Under the pieces are notes generated by a model. It saw only the letters and a list, made by a program, of their open reading frames with translations, did no database searches and was not told where the DNA came from. A DNA stretch of 38,081 bases, taken from the NCBI GenBank assembly GCA_016124255.1, contig WGOB01000050.1, positions 1 to 38,081 of the forward strand, written 5' to 3'. The position numbers and the translations under genes are program-made. Below are positions 24,411-32,191 of the stretch, one piece after another. Within the stretch, counting starts at the first letter, position 1; the number at the start of each line of letters is the position of its first letter. The stretch comes from Alphaproteobacteria bacterium (GTDB taxonomy: Bacteria; Pseudomonadota; Alphaproteobacteria; Caulobacterales; Aquidulcibacteraceae).

Positions 24411-24418
24411 AAGGAGGA
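24411..24418 (+). promoter_or_regulatory. Shine-Dalgarno of the CBS gene
   Basis: AAGGAGGA lies 7 nt before ATG 24426 and decides that start over the earlier in-frame ATG at 24396. Confidence 0.75.
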
Positions 24419-24425
24419 GACGCCG

Positions 24426-24860
24426 ATGCTGATTGCGCATGTTCTGCGTGAAAAGGGCGGACTCGTTCACACGATCCCGCAGGAGGCCACGCTTGAAGAC
24501 GCCGCGCGGGTGATGAACGACAGAGGCGTCGGCGCCCTGGTGATCCTCGATGCGCGCGAGTCCCCGGTGGGCGTCGTCAGCGAACGCGACATCATCCGCG
24601 CCGTGGCCAAACAGGGCGGGGCCAGCCTCTCCAATCGCGTGGGCGACGTGATGAGCCGCGGCGTGATCACCATGGAGGCGATGGATTCCGTCGACGACGG
24701 CCTCTCACGCATGACCGAAAAGCGCATCCGCCACCTCCCCGTCGTCGGCGAAGGGGGCCGGCTCATCGGCATCGTGTCGATCGGCGATCTGGTGAAGATG
24801 CGCATCCAGGAAATCGAACATCAGGCCGCCAGCATGCAGGCCTACATCGCCACGGGTTGA
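24426..24860 (+). CDS. Tandem CBS-domain protein
   Basis: The 144-residue protein is a stand-alone CBS pair. CBS1 runs about 5-65 (ATLEDAARVMNDRGVGALVI, VGVVSERDIIRAVA), and CBS2 about 75-135 (VGDVMSRGVITMEAMDSVDD, IRHLPVVGEGGRLIGIVSIGDLVK). Such proteins usually bind adenosine nucleotides (AMP, ATP or SAM) and regulate partners. The final helix QEIEHQAASMQAYI is typical of the alphaproteobacterial type. The start is fixed by a strong AAGGAGGA. The gene is convergent with msrB, with only 7 nt between stops. The partner is unknown. Confidence 0.92.
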   Translation: MLIAHVLREKGGLVHTIPQEATLEDAARVMNDRGVGALVILDARESPVGVVSERDIIRAVAKQGGASLSNRVGDVMSRGVITMEAMDSVDDGLSRMTEKRIRHLPVVGEGGRLIGIVSIGDLVKMRIQEIEHQAASMQAYIATG

Positions 24861-24867
24861 GTTTCTG

Positions 24868-25326
24868 CTACGCCGCGCCCTCGCCGCGTCCCAGCGGATC
24901 GGGGAGCGCCGCGCCGTTGGCGACGAACGTCAGCGAGACGCTGTTGATGCAATAGCGCAGCCGCGTCGGCGGCGGGCCGTCCGGAAAGACATGGCCCTGG
25001 TGGCTGTCGCAGCGCGCGCAGCGCGTCTCGATGCGAACCATTCCGTACGAGGTGTCGCGCACCTCGCGGATGTGCCCCTCGGCGTAGGGCTCGTAGAAGG
25101 ACGGCCAGCCGGTGCCGCTGTCGAATTTCGTCTTCGAGCGAAAGAGCGGCAGGCCGCACAGGCGGCAGCAATAGACGCCCGCGTCCTTGTTGTTCAGCAG
25201 CCCGCCGCAGAAGGGCGCCTCGGTGCCGTGCTTCAGCAGCACGTCGCGCTCCTCGTCGCTGAGGGCGGCTTCGAGCGCGCGCAACTGGTCCGGGGCAGGC
25301 GGGGAGAGATCAAATGTTGTGGTCAT
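24868..25326 (-). CDS. msrB: Peptide methionine-R-sulfoxide reductase
   Basis: MsrB repairs oxidised methionine (R-sulfoxide form) in proteins. The 152-residue protein has the zinc-binding cysteines Cys54/Cys57 in CCRLCG and Cys103/Cys106 in [13 protein letters not shown]. The catalytic Cys126 is in [10 protein letters not shown]. The conserved [13 protein letters not shown] spans 68-80. The zinc-binding set is complete. No signal peptide is seen, so it is cytosolic. The final 15 residues are Gly/Ala-rich and not conserved. Confidence 0.95.
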   Translation of the reverse strand: MTTTFDLSPPAPDQLRALEAALSDEERDVLLKHGTEAPFCGGLLNNKDAGVYCCRLCGLPLFRSKTKFDSGTGWPSFYEPYAEGHIREVRDTSYGMVRIETRCARCDSHQGHVFPDGPPPTRLRYCINSVSLTFVANGAALPDPLGRGEGAA

Positions 25327-25411
25327 GGCGACAGCATAACGCCGAATGAGACCGCCGGGTTACAGATCGCGCCGGCGCCAATCGCCGCGGCGCGCGCCGT
25401 TCGCTTGCGCA

Positions 25412-25795
25412 TCAGCCCCTAAAGTAGGCGCAGAGCTTGTTGCCCTCGGGATCGCGCACATAAGCGCCGTAGAAGGGCGGGCTGAACTCGCCGCGGACGC
25501 CCGGGCCGCCTTCGTCGGCCCCGCCGGCGCCGAGGGCGGCTGCGTGAAACGCCTCCACCGCGGCCCGGCTTGGGGCCTTCAGGGCGAGCATCGAGCCGTT
25601 GCCGAACGTCGCGGGCTGCTTGTTTTCCGGCGTCGCGAGATAGATTTCGAGGCCTTCTTTTTTGCCGTCGGGGCCGTAGCCGGCCCAGCCGCCGCCCTCG
25701 AACGTGCGTCCGTAGCCGAGCGGTGCGAACACCGCGTCATAGAACGCGATCGAACGACCAGTGTCGTTCGTGCCAATCGTAACGTAGCCGATCAC
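25412..25795 (-). CDS. VOC-family (glyoxalase/bleomycin resistance-like) protein
   Basis: The 127-residue protein has the VOC fold: IGYVTIGTNDTGRSIAFYDAVFAPLGY at the start, a central LEIYLATPENKQPATFGNGSM, and a closing FYGAYVRDPEGNKLCAYFRG. These are the paired beta-alpha-beta-beta-beta units. The closing Glu in DPEGN corresponds to a usual metal-ligand position. The substrate is not deducible. It follows recQ at a distance of 71 nt, and a promoter-like pair lies in this gap, so it is probably transcribed separately. Confidence 0.88.
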   Translation of the reverse strand: MIGYVTIGTNDTGRSIAFYDAVFAPLGYGRTFEGGGWAGYGPDGKKEGLEIYLATPENKQPATFGNGSMLALKAPSRAAVEAFHAAALGAGGADEGGPGVRGEFSPPFYGAYVRDPEGNKLCAYFRG

Positions 25796-25821
25796 CGCTT
25801 CCCTCCCTGCGCGATCCCGGC

Positions 25822-25850
25822 ACGCTAGGCGCGCGCCCGCCGATCGTCAA
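25822..25850 (-). promoter_or_regulatory. Possible sigma-70-type promoter for the VOC gene
   Basis: On the minus strand TTGACG (25850-25845) and TAGCGT (25827-25822) are 17 nt apart and lie directly upstream of the VOC gene start at 25795. The -35 match is good and the -10 is partial. A T6 run next to recQ's stop lies just upstream. Confidence 0.35.
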
Positions 25851-25866
25851 GAACAAAAAAGGAACA

Positions 25867-27678
25867 TCAGGCGGCGTCCTGGAGCAAAGCCAGCACCGCC
25901 GCGCCGTGCCGCGCGAGCTTGGCTTCGCCGATCCCCGGCACCGCTGCGAGCGCCGTGATCGAAGCCGGCCGTATACGGACGATCTCCGCCAGCGTTGCAT
26001 CATGGAAGATCACATAGGGCGGTATGCCTGCGGCCTTCGCGGCATCGCGCCGCCAGGCGCGCAGGCTCTCGAAGAGCGCTGCGTCATCGCCGGTGAAGGC
26101 TGCGTCGGCTGCGCCGCGGGCCGATCTGGACTTGCGCCCGCGTTTCACCGCCTCGCGCATGCGCACGTCGCGTTCCTTGCGAAATATCGCGCGCGCAGCG
26201 TCCGCGTCGCCGATGGCGAGGGTCGGACGCATGCCGTCCTCCTCGATCAGGACGCCGTCGAAGAGCAATTGCGCGATGATCGCGCGCCATTGCGGCTCCG
26301 GCGTTTCGGCGCCGATCCCGTAGGTGCTGCGGTTTGCATAGGTTTCGTCGAGCGAGTCCCTTGCAGGCTTGCCCATGAGATGGTCGATCACGCGCCCGCG
26401 CCCGAACCGCTGATCCATCCGCATAACGGCCGACAGCGCCTTTTGCGCAAGTTCCGTCGCATCGACCGCATTCGGCGGATCGGTGCAGATGTCGCACACG
26501 CCGCAGGGCTCTACGCCGTCCTCGCCGAAATAGCGCCGCACTGCCGCACGCCGGCAATTGAACCCGTCGAAGAACGCATAGAGCTGGCGGGCCTTCCTGG
26601 CCTGCACGGCCTTGATCTCTTCAGACGCATTAGACTGCGTCGCCCACATCAGCGAGCGGCGCAAATCGCCTGCGCCATAAAGCGCCACGCCCTCGGCGCG
26701 GTCGCCGTCGCGCCCGCCGCGCCCAACCTCCTGCCAATACGCTTCGATGGATTTCGGCGGATCGGCGTGGATCACGAAGCGCACATCCGGCTTGTCGACG
26801 CCCATCCCGAACGCGATGGTCGCGACCATCACGATCGCATCCTCGGTCTGAAAGCGATGCTGACGTTCTTCGCGCAACGCCGCCTCAAGCCCTGCATGAT
26901 ACGCGAGCGCCTCAACGCCGTTCTTGTTCAATGAGTCCGCCAGCGTCTCCACGCCGTCTCGCGTTGAGGCGTAGACGATGCCTGCATGCCCCGCGCGCGC
27001 TTTCACCAGTTCCAGCACGCGCTCGGCGGGCCGGTTCTTCCGTTCGGCGGAGAGGACAAGATTGGGCCGATCGAAACTCGCGACGAAGCTCTTGGCGTCC
27101 TCCAATCTCAATTGCGTGCGGATATCGGCCTGCGTCTTGAGATCGGCGGTGGCGGTGACGGCGATGCGCGGCGTCTCTGGGAAGATCTCTGCAAGCTTCC
27201 CGAGTCCGCGATAGTCGGGACGGAAATCATGCCCCCATTGCGAAACGCAATGCGCTTCGTCGATGGCGATGAGCGCGAGCGGCGTTTCGGAGAGAAAGTT
27301 GATGAAGTTCGGCGCGAACAAACCTTCCGGCGAGACATAAAGGAGATCGAGCGTGGCTTCGCGCGCGGCCGTCAGCGCATCACGCCGCGCATCCATCGGC
27401 ATCGTTGAATCGATGCGCGCGCACGCGACGCCCGCGCTTCTGAGCGCCGCGACCTGATCCTGCATCAACGCTATGAGCGGCGATATGACGAGCCCGACGC
27501 CCGGCCGCAGCATCGCCGGGATCTGGTAGCAGACGCTCTTGCCCCCGCCCGTCGGCAGGATCGCCAATGCATCGCGCCCGGCGAGCAGTTCGGCGATCAC
27601 ATCGCCCTGCAGGCCGCGGAAGTCCGCGTGCCCGAAGGTGCGGCGCAAGGTTTCGCGGGCGGCGTCGAGGTCGGGCAT
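25867..27678 (-). CDS. recQ: ATP-dependent DNA helicase RecQ
   Basis: RecQ unwinds DNA 3'-5' and acts in recombination and replication-fork repair. The 603-residue protein has Walker A LPTGGGKSVCYQIPA (41-55), the DEAH box 140-143 followed by CVSQWGHDFRPDYRGLG, and motif VI VGRGGRDGD. The zinc-binding RQC part is FNCRRAAVRRYFGED with CGVCDIC. An HRDC domain (about 525-600: LRAWRRDAAKAAGIPPYVIF and ITALAAVPGIG) closes the protein. All canonical domains are present and length is normal. It is 9 nt from the next upstream gene, yhhN-like, on the same strand. Confidence 0.97.
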   Translation of the reverse strand: MPDLDAARETLRRTFGHADFRGLQGDVIAELLAGRDALAILPTGGGKSVCYQIPAMLRPGVGLVISPLIALMQDQVAALRSAGVACARIDSTMPMDARRDALTAAREATLDLLYVSPEGLFAPNFINFLSETPLALIAIDEAHCVSQWGHDFRPDYRGLGKLAEIFPETPRIAVTATADLKTQADIRTQLRLEDAKSFVASFDRPNLVLSAERKNRPAERVLELVKARAGHAGIVYASTRDGVETLADSLNKNGVEALAYHAGLEAALREERQHRFQTEDAIVMVATIAFGMGVDKPDVRFVIHADPPKSIEAYWQEVGRGGRDGDRAEGVALYGAGDLRRSLMWATQSNASEEIKAVQARKARQLYAFFDGFNCRRAAVRRYFGEDGVEPCGVCDICTDPPNAVDATELAQKALSAVMRMDQRFGRGRVIDHLMGKPARDSLDETYANRSTYGIGAETPEPQWRAIIAQLLFDGVLIEEDGMRPTLAIGDADAARAIFRKERDVRMREAVKRGRKSRSARGAADAAFTGDDAALFESLRAWRRDAAKAAGIPPYVIFHDATLAEIVRIRPASITALAAVPGIGEAKLARHGAAVLALLQDAA

Positions 27679-27687
27679 GCGCGTGCC

Positions 27688-28374
27688 TTAGCGCGATTCC
27701 GCGATCGGTTCCGGCGCCGCCAGCATCCCAACGCAAAGCCCCGCCTGACCGGCCCAATAGAGCATCCAGCCGGTGAAGCTCGACGCGAACGCAAGGGTCG
27801 GGTCGCTTTGGGGGTGGAACATGTTGGCCGCGACGAAGCCGTCGGAGACGAAGAACAGCGCCGCGCCGAGCATCGCAAGCGACCGCGCTGCGGGGAGCGT
27901 GAGCGCCGTCATCGTCATCAGCGCCAGTACGCCCGTGTAGAGGCTGAGCGGGAGGAAAAGCGGATCATCCTGTGGGACGAGCGCAAGCGTCAGCGCAATC
28001 GCCGCCGCGACGACCGCCGCGATGGCGCCGATCCGCCATGGGGTGCGCAGCGCCAATGCGACGTTCGCGTCGCTGCGCAGGAACAGCGCGATGTAGCAGA
28101 GGTGGCCGAGCAGAAACGCCCCGGCGCCGATAAGAAAAAAGCGCCCGCCGAACGCAAGCCCGACATCGCCCATGGCGCCCAAATAGAGCGCCGCCATGAG
28201 CAGCCGGCGCCGGCGCATCGCGGCCAGCAACGCCAGCAGCAAGATGCCGGAGGCTTTCAGCGCCGCGAGTGCGTAAATCGAAACGCCCCAGCCGGCCATG
28301 ACTTGGCCAAGCGCGCCGTACGAGACCGCGAGCGCCGCCGAAAACGCCAGAACCGCCCAGTCAGTTCCGCGCAC
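27688..28374 (-). CDS. YhhN/TMEM86-family membrane protein (lysoplasmalogenase-like)
   Basis: The 228-residue inner-membrane protein has about seven to eight hydrophobic helices. YLGAMGDVGLAFGGRFFLIGAGAFLLGHLCY is the YhhN hallmark region (quoted here in two blocks: YLGAMGDVGLAFGG and FLIGAGAFLLGHLCY), and ALFFVSDGFVAANMF is the second conserved block with its SD motif. Characterised relatives hydrolyse the vinyl-ether bond of lysoplasmalogens, but bacterial members are largely untested. It lies 3 nt after the methylmalonyl-CoA mutase large-subunit stop and 9 nt before recQ on the same strand, so it could be in the mutase transcript. Confidence 0.88.
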   Translation of the reverse strand: MRGTDWAVLAFSAALAVSYGALGQVMAGWGVSIYALAALKASGILLLALLAAMRRRRLLMAALYLGAMGDVGLAFGGRFFLIGAGAFLLGHLCYIALFLRSDANVALALRTPWRIGAIAAVVAAAIALTLALVPQDDPLFLPLSLYTGVLALMTMTALTLPAARSLAMLGAALFFVSDGFVAANMFHPQSDPTLAFASSFTGWMLYWAGQAGLCVGMLAAPEPIAESR

Positions 28375-28377
28375 GCG

Positions 28378-30552
28378 TTACTCCGCCGCCGCGGGCGCTT
28401 GCGCGTAGCCGAGCTGGCGGTTGAGCGCGTCGAGCAGATCCTGGGCGGCGAGCGCGATGACGGCGCCGGGCGGATAGACGGCGGCGGCGCCTATGTCCTT
28501 CAACGTCTGCACGTCGTCCGGCGGGATGACGCCGCCGACCACGATCATGATGTCGCCACGCCCGCGCGCATCGAGCGCGGCCCGCAGCGGCGGCAAGAGC
28601 GCGAGGTGGCCCGCGGCGAGCGATGAGAAGCCGACCACATGCACATTGCTTGCGATGGCGAGATCTGCGGTCTCTTCCGGCGTCGCGAACAGCGGGCCTA
28701 TCTCCACGTCGAAGCCGAGATCGGCGAATGCGGAGGCGATCGCCTTCTGCCCGCGGTCATGGCCGTCTTGTCCCATCTTCGCGACGAGGATTTTCGGCGC
28801 GCGGCCGTCATTGTCGCGGAACGCCTGCGTGGCGTGGCGCGTGCGCAGGACGTTGTGATCGCCGCCCGCTTCGCGTGCATAGACGTCCTTGATCACGCGC
28901 GTCACAGGCTGGTGGCGGCCCCACGCGCGCTCCAGCGCTTCGCTGATCTCCCCCACCGTCGCCTTCGCGCGCGCGGCCTGCACCGCCAGGTCGAGCAGAT
29001 TGCCGCGATCGGGCGCTTTGCCGCCGCGCGCGGATTTCTCCAGCGCATCGAGCGCGAGATCGACATCATGTTGGGTGCGTTCGGCGCGCAGGCGTTTGAG
29101 CTTCTCGATCTGGGTGGCGCGCACCTTCTCGTTGTCGACCTTGAGGATCGGCACGTCTTCGTCTTCGTCGAGCTTGAATTTGTTCACGCCGACGATGGTC
29201 TGATGCCCGGTGTCGATCCGCGCCTGCGTGCGCGCGGCGGCTTCTTCGATACGCAGTTTCGGCAGCCCTTGCTCGATGGCCTTAGTCATCCCGCCAAGCT
29301 TCTCGACTTCCTCGATATGCGCCCACGCCTTCTCGGCGAGATCGGCGGTCAGGCGTTCGATGTAGTAGCTGCCGCCCCACGGGTCGGCCGGGCGCGTCAC
29401 GCCGCCTTCCTGCTGCAGGAAGATCTGCGTGTTGCGCGCGATGCGGGCGGAGAAATCCGTCGGCAGCGCGAGCGCTTCGTCGAGAGAATTGGTGTGCAGC
29501 GATTGGGTATGGCCGTACGCGGCCGCCATCGCCTCGATGCACGTGCGGATGGCGTTGTTGTAGACGTCTTGCGCGGTCAGACTCCAGCCGGACGTCTGAC
29601 AATGCGTGCGCAGCGCCAGCGATTTCTCGTCCTTCGGATCGAATTGCTTCACCAGCTTCGCCCAGAGAAGGCGCGCGGCGCGCATCTTGGCGATCTCCAT
29701 GAACGGGTTCATCCCGATCGCCCAGAAGAACGAGAGCCGCGGCGCGAACTGATCGATCGTGCGCCCGGCGTCAAGGCCGGCGCGGATGTACTCGACGCCA
29801 TCCGCGAGCGTGTAGCCGAGCTCCAGATCCGCCGTCGCGCCGGCTTCCTGCATGTGGTAGCCGCTGATCGAGATCGGATTGAATCTCGGCATGCGCTGCG
29901 AGGCGTAGGCGAAGATGTCCGACACGATCCGCATCGATCCCTCGGGGGGGTAGATGAACGTGTTGCGGACCATGAATTCCTTCAGGATGTCGTTCTGGAT
30001 CGTGCCCGCGAGCTTTTCGGGCGGAACGCCTTGTTCTTCCGCCGCCACGATGTAGAGCGCCAGGATCGGCAGCACCGCGCCGTTCATCGTCATCGACACG
30101 CTCATCTGATCGAGCGGAATGCCGGCGAACAGCGTGCGCATGTCGTAGATCGAATCGATCGCGACGCCCGCCATCCCGACATCGCCGACGACGCGCGGAT
30201 GGTCGCTGTCATAACCACGGTGCGTCGCAAGATCGAACGCGACGGATAGCCCCTTCTGCCCTGCCGCGAGATTGCGCCGGTAGAATGCGTTAGAATCTTC
30301 CGCCGTGGAAAACCCCGCGTACTGCCGGATCGTCCACGGCTGCTGCACATACATTGTCGGATAAGGCCCGCGCACATTCGGCGCGATTCCTGGAAAACCG
30401 GCGATAAAATCCAGCGGCGCCCGATCCGCGCCCGTATAGAGCGCCTTCACCGGTATCCCCTCCGGCGTCAGCCACGCCTCGCCTTGCGCCGGCGACGCGC
30501 CGCCGCCCTTCGTTTCGCTCAGCGGAAGTTTTGAGAAGTCGGGAAGGGTCAT
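28378..30552 (-). CDS. scpA: Methylmalonyl-CoA mutase, large (catalytic) subunit
   Basis: The enzyme interconverts (R)-methylmalonyl-CoA and succinyl-CoA with adenosylcobalamin, in propionate and odd-chain or branched-chain degradation or ethylmalonyl-type pathways. The 724-residue protein has the TIM-barrel substrate domain ([41 protein letters not shown]). The C-terminal B12-binding domain has DGHDRG at 596-601 with His598 as the cobalt ligand. Length is normal for the alpha subunit. The ATG at 30550-30552 overlaps the stop of the small membrane-protein gene upstream by 4 nt. The small subunit gene lies 1.6 kb upstream, past a three-gene cassette. Confidence 0.97.
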   Translation of the reverse strand: MTLPDFSKLPLSETKGGGASPAQGEAWLTPEGIPVKALYTGADRAPLDFIAGFPGIAPNVRGPYPTMYVQQPWTIRQYAGFSTAEDSNAFYRRNLAAGQKGLSVAFDLATHRGYDSDHPRVVGDVGMAGVAIDSIYDMRTLFAGIPLDQMSVSMTMNGAVLPILALYIVAAEEQGVPPEKLAGTIQNDILKEFMVRNTFIYPPEGSMRIVSDIFAYASQRMPRFNPISISGYHMQEAGATADLELGYTLADGVEYIRAGLDAGRTIDQFAPRLSFFWAIGMNPFMEIAKMRAARLLWAKLVKQFDPKDEKSLALRTHCQTSGWSLTAQDVYNNAIRTCIEAMAAAYGHTQSLHTNSLDEALALPTDFSARIARNTQIFLQQEGGVTRPADPWGGSYYIERLTADLAEKAWAHIEEVEKLGGMTKAIEQGLPKLRIEEAAARTQARIDTGHQTIVGVNKFKLDEDEDVPILKVDNEKVRATQIEKLKRLRAERTQHDVDLALDALEKSARGGKAPDRGNLLDLAVQAARAKATVGEISEALERAWGRHQPVTRVIKDVYAREAGGDHNVLRTRHATQAFRDNDGRAPKILVAKMGQDGHDRGQKAIASAFADLGFDVEIGPLFATPEETADLAIASNVHVVGFSSLAAGHLALLPPLRAALDARGRGDIMIVVGGVIPPDDVQTLKDIGAAAVYPPGAVIALAAQDLLDALNRQLGYAQAPAAAE

Positions 30553-30923
30553 GATTGACTCACAGAAGGTGTGACGCGGCGCAAACGCGCTACGCCGCGC
30601 CAGCGGCGCACCGCGCCGCCCAGCCTATCCCAGTCGCGCGCCCAAGCGGGGCGCCACAGGCGCAAGATGACGAGCCAACCGATCGGCAACGCCAAGAGAT
30701 TCGCCGCAGCGAGGAGTGCGACCGTGTGCTCGGGGGCGTGCGGGACGCCAAGAGCGACGGAGTTGATGACCACGCCGGCTGGGATCACCCACGCTTGCGA
30801 GAAGCCGCGACGCCGCATCTCCTGCGTGACGATCGTGTAGCTCGTCGCGTCAAAGCTGCGGGCCGCTTTCAGGCGTGCGACTGCCGCAAGAACTGAATTG
30901 GACGTGCTCGTCTGACGGCTCAT
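30549..30923 (-). CDS. Hypothetical two-helix membrane protein
   Basis: I do not recognise this 124-residue protein. It has a soluble basic N-terminal part (about 1-42), then two hydrophobic helices (about 44-62, [16 protein letters not shown]; and 67-90, [19 protein letters not shown]). The C-terminal tail is Arg/Trp-rich. It should sit in the inner membrane. It is translationally coupled at both ends: its ATG overlaps the GH25 gene stop (ATGA at 30920-30923), and its stop overlaps the scpA start (30549-30552). Its position between a muramidase and the mutase is unexplained. Confidence 0.72.
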   Translation of the reverse strand: MSRQTSTSNSVLAAVARLKAARSFDATSYTIVTQEMRRRGFSQAWVIPAGVVINSVALGVPHAPEHTVALLAAANLLALPIGWLVILRLWRPAWARDWDRLGGAVRRWRGVARLRRVTPSVSQS

Positions 30924-31651
30924 GTGCTCGGCTCTCCAGCGTTGGCGAACGCGGCGAGCGCGCGTGCGTCGCCGCGAAAGGCGTTGAGGTCGATGGGGCC
31001 GGAGACGCCGCGTTTGTGGCCGCGATTGTGGTGCTGCCAGATCACCCAGTCGCGTTCGCGAAAATCCGGTTCGCGGAAGAGGGAGCGAAGCCAGAAGCGC
31101 TCGCCGCGCACGTCGGCGAGATGCAAGTCATGGAATTCGCGCGTCGTGTAGAGAATCGGGCGCACGCCGTAATGCGCTTCCACCCGATCGAGGAAGGCGC
31201 CCATCTCGCCGACGACATCGTCCATCGTCGGCCCTTCGCGGCACGGGCCTTTGTGTTCGAGATCGAGCGCCGGCGGCATGGCGCCAGCCGCACGCGGTAC
31301 GGTGCGGATGAAGTTCTCAGCCTGAAGCGCGCCCGGCCGGCACAGCGTGAAAAAATGATACGCCCCGCGCAGTACGCCCGCGCGCGCGGCGTCCTCCCAA
31401 TTGCGCGCAAACCGCGGGTCGACGTGATCGGCGCCCTCGCTCGCCTTGATGTACGCGAACGCGACGTCATCCCCCGCGAGCGCGCGCCAATCGATCGCGC
31501 CCTGATGCCAGGACACGTCCACGCCCTGCACATAGCGCTGCGCCCACGGCGTCCACCACCCGCCGACGATCGCGACCGCCGCCGCGATCAGCGCGACGCC
31601 GGCGATCGCCGCGGCGATCAAACCAAGCGCGAGGGCGTGCTTGGTTTTCAT
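30920..31651 (-). CDS. Glycoside hydrolase family 25 muramidase, membrane-anchored
   Basis: The 243-residue protein has an N-terminal signal anchor (about 6-31) with its catalytic domain outside the cytoplasm. The GH25 active site is visible: Asp45 in GVDVSWHQG, Asp130 and Glu132 in PPALDLEHKG, then ILYTTREFHD and WVIWQHHNRG. GH25 enzymes cleave the beta-1,4 bond between MurNAc and GlcNAc in peptidoglycan. The start ATG at 31649-31651 has GGGAG upstream and overlaps the stop of the 132-aa gene by 4 nt; the longer frame overlaps that gene. It could remodel the cell wall or be a phage-type lysozyme relic. Confidence 0.9.
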   Translation of the reverse strand: MKTKHALALGLIAAAIAGVALIAAAVAIVGGWWTPWAQRYVQGVDVSWHQGAIDWRALAGDDVAFAYIKASEGADHVDPRFARNWEDAARAGVLRGAYHFFTLCRPGALQAENFIRTVPRAAGAMPPALDLEHKGPCREGPTMDDVVGEMGAFLDRVEAHYGVRPILYTTREFHDLHLADVRGERFWLRSLFREPDFRERDWVIWQHHNRGHKRGVSGPIDLNAFRGDARALAAFANAGEPST

Positions 31652-32046
31652 CGCGGCAACTCCCGCATCGCCGGCGCAAGGTGGCGCCAGCGATCGAGCG
31701 CGACGTCGACGCGCTCCCGAAAAGTCGGTTCGACGTCGCGCCGGCGCCAGACAACGTCCCCTATGAGGAAGAGAAAGGTTGTCATCCACACGCCAGTCAG
31801 CACGCCCCGCCAGAACTCGTTCACCGGAAGATCCAAAACGTAGCGCGAGCCGAAGACCAACAGAACTGCAAGCGCCATAATTGCGCCGGTCTCCAAAACT
31901 CGGCGTAGGGAAACGAGGGGCGCTTTGCGCCGCCAATTCAGCAGTGTCTGGTACGGACGTCCCAAATCCGCAGGTGATGTCGCGCACTCGAGCGTTTCAA
32001 GGGCTTCGAGCACGTCAGGCGGGAGCGAAACAGCGTCGCTGGTCAT
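31648..32046 (-). CDS. Hypothetical two-helix membrane protein
   Basis: The 132-residue protein is not recognised. Its soluble N-terminal region is acidic up to about residue 28 and then basic. Two hydrophobic helices lie at about 50-71 (VLETGAIMALAVLLVFGSRYV) and 78-100 (RGVLTGVWMTTFLFLIGDVV), and the C-terminus is basic. It is the first gene of the cassette between the two mutase genes. Its stop overlaps the GH25 start (ATGA). The nested palindrome 32075-32179 lies between it and the small-subunit gene, so its promoter or processing site may be there. Confidence 0.72.
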   Translation of the reverse strand: MTSDAVSLPPDVLEALETLECATSPADLGRPYQTLLNWRRKAPLVSLRRVLETGAIMALAVLLVFGSRYVLDLPVNEFWRGVLTGVWMTTFLFLIGDVVWRRRDVEPTFRERVDVALDRWRHLAPAMRELPR

Positions 32047-32074
32047 GAGACTGTGCTCCTTGCTTCATCCCCGT

Positions 32075-32179
32075 CCGTCATTCCGGGGCGGCCGAAGGCC
32101 GAACCCGGAACCCAGGGGCGATGTCGCACCCCGAGATCCTCTGGGTTCCGGATCGCGCTATGCGCGTCCGGAATGACGG
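32075..32179. repeat. Nested palindromic intergenic repeat
   Basis: CCGTCATTCCGG (32075-32086) pairs perfectly with CCGGAATGACGG (32168-32179). Inside, CCGGAACCCAG (32105-32115) pairs perfectly with CTGGGTTCCGG (32141-32151). The outer GTCATTCCGG...CCGGAATGAC arms are, from memory, a common interspersed palindromic repeat in alphaproteobacterial genomes. It lies between scpB and the next gene and could stop or process the scpB transcript. Confidence 0.8.
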
Positions 32180-32191
32180 AAGGATGGGAAT

